From NCBI RefSeq assembly GCF_014395975.1, contig NZ_CP060714.1, positions 1,426,001 through 1,490,000 on the forward strand: 64,000 bases of DNA. Direction: 5' to 3'. The DNA comes from Diaphorobacter ruginosibacter. GTDB taxonomy: Bacteria; Pseudomonadota; Gammaproteobacteria; Burkholderiales; Burkholderiaceae_C. The position numbers and the translations under genes are program-made. This document shows, one piece after another, positions 63,404-64,000 of this stretch. Numbering within the stretch: the first letter of the stretch is position 1; each line of letters opens with the position of its first letter. Under the pieces are notes generated by a model. It saw nothing but the letters and a program-made list of their open reading frames with translations. It had not been told where the DNA came from and did no database searches.

Positions 63404-64000
63404 TCAGGTGTCCTGGAAACGCCCGACCTGCTGGGGATGTGGCCGTGGGCGAGGGCTGGAGCCGGAATTGGAGCGTGAAGGCGCCCCGGCCAGCAACTGC
63501 GCGATGCGAGCGGCCAGCTCGTCCAGGCTCTGCAGGTTGTGCACTGCCAGCATGCCGTCCGCATGCGAGTGCAACTGGGCGGCGCCACGCGCAAGTGGTG
63601 CATAGCCGTCAAAGCGAAGCAGCGGGTTGAGCCAGAGAAGCGCGCGGCTGTTGCGGCAGAGCCAGTCAAGCTCGTTGGCCAGCAGCCCGGGCTCGCCGGT
63701 ATCGAGTCCGTCGCTGATCATCAGCACCAGGGTGCGCTGCCCGGTCAGCCTGCGCGCGTGCTCGCGACGCAGGGTGGCAAGCGACTCTCCCAGCCGTGTG
63801 CCTCCCGCAAAATCGTCGATGGCGGCATTGCAGGCTTCCAGCATGTCGTCGGGATCGCGCAGGGCGAAGGCCGGGGTCAGGTCGGTGAGCCGGGTGCCGA
63901 AGGCGAACACGTCGCGCCGGAGGTGGCGCCTGGGACGGCGGCCCTGGGTGCCTGCGCCGCCACGGGTCGCCGAATGCAGGAAGGCGAGCAGCAGGCGCGC
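63404..64000 (-). CDS. coxE: CoxE-like von Willebrand factor A domain protein (partial, N-terminus beyond the window)
   Basis: The frame is open from the right edge through 63404, giving 198 residues of the C-terminal part. It contains the VWA features DVFAFGTRLTDLTPAF, GGTRLGESLATLRREHA and LVLMISDGLDTGEPG, the last holding the MIDAS-type Asp. Ser, Arg and Pro make up a short tail. CoxE with the AAA protein CoxD assembles the Cu-Mo or Mo site of CO dehydrogenase-like enzymes. The catalytic coxMSL genes and coxD would be expected further right. An internal GTG at 63910 is not the start. Confidence 0.88.
   Translation of the reverse strand, partial: ARLLLAFLHSATRGGAGTQGRRPRRHLRRDVFAFGTRLTDLTPAFALRDPDDMLEACNAAIDDFAGGTRLGESLATLRREHARRLTGQRTLVLMISDGLDTGEPGLLANELDWLCRNSRALLWLNPLLRFDGYAPLARGAAQLHSHADGMLAVHNLQSLDELAARIAQLLAGAPSRSNSGSSPRPRPHPQQVGRFQDT

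Overview
The window is a 64-kb piece of a GC-rich chromosome from a betaproteobacterium. Gene content and protein character point to Burkholderiales, family Comamonadaceae (Comamonas/Delftia/Acidovorax-like). Pointers include an RpoD with a long Ala/Lys-rich N-terminus, solo Bug-type (TTT) solute receptors, VanAB-like oxygenases, a Cox-type Mo-hydroxylase accessory cluster and a divergent ppsR/ppsA pair. The species is inferred from style, not proven. No phage, plasmid, CRISPR array, tRNA or rRNA was recognised.

Layout. 1-7.3 kb: heme synthesis (hemC-hemD-hemX, running off the left edge), divergent from ppc plus a GNAT gene. 5.7-10.0 kb: a leftward set of porin, MHS-type transporter, small membrane protein and an M24-fold hydrolase that has lost most of its metal ligands. 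10.4-13.6 kb: oxidative-stress and iron block, bfr divergent from ahpC and ahpF. 13.8-23.7 kb: an eight-gene leftward aromatic catabolic cluster (VanA/VanB-like oxygenase, Bug receptor, odd metallo-beta-lactamase-fold protein, MhaA/MhaB-like flavin hydroxylase, hmgA, fahA) with a divergent LysR regulator. 23.7-31.1 kb: a polysaccharide deacetylase, then a Fur-boxed heme uptake operon (TonB receptor, hmuS, hmuT, hmuU, hmuV). 31.1-33.3 kb: a DUF2798/LysR pair, and ppsR. 33.6-39.0 kb: ppsA, followed by a DUF4212/SSS symporter pair with an EF-hand-like loop. 39.6-42.6 kb: FKBP, an HxlR-like regulator, a ketopantoate-reductase-like gene and a Crp/Fnr regulator. 42.7-47.4 kb: a Fur-boxed siderophore set (TonB receptor, FptX-like permease, DUF2218-SIP reductase fusion). 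47.5-52.3 kb: rpoD and dnaG. 52.4-56.4 kb: an acyl-CoA ligase, then a MarR/efflux operon behind a perfect inverted repeat. 56.5-61.5 kb: a phospholipase-D-type lipoprotein, an Ldh-family dehydrogenase and a gamma-glutamyltransferase lipoprotein. 61.7-64 kb: xdhC, coxG and a coxE-like gene, running off the right edge.

The genes group into three themes. Iron, heme and peroxide are handled by heme synthesis and uptake, siderophore uptake, bacterioferritin and AhpCF. Central carbon at the PEP node is served by ppc, ppsA and ppsR with a neighbouring organic-acid-type symporter. Aromatic catabolism runs to homogentisate and then fumarylacetoacetate.

The least ordinary parts are non-coding. Element A is a 462-bp nested near-palindrome present twice (39083-39544 and 54102-54563), with a 34-bp remnant of its two tips fused at 10239-10272. 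Element B is a 196-bp repeat present twice (13627-13822 and 59319-59514) built round a conserved three-tier hairpin.

Gene-free stretches over 300 bp: 10035-10436 (repeated ATTCAT motif, the element A remnant, bfr terminator); 10914-11295 (bfr/ahpC divergent promoters, palindrome, OxyR-like site); 13527-13833 (terminator and element B); 33311-33631 (ppsR/ppsA divergent region, one promoter-like sequence); 39009-39591 (element A); 54059-54699 (element A and MarR operator); 59234-59630 (element B, nothing else recognised).
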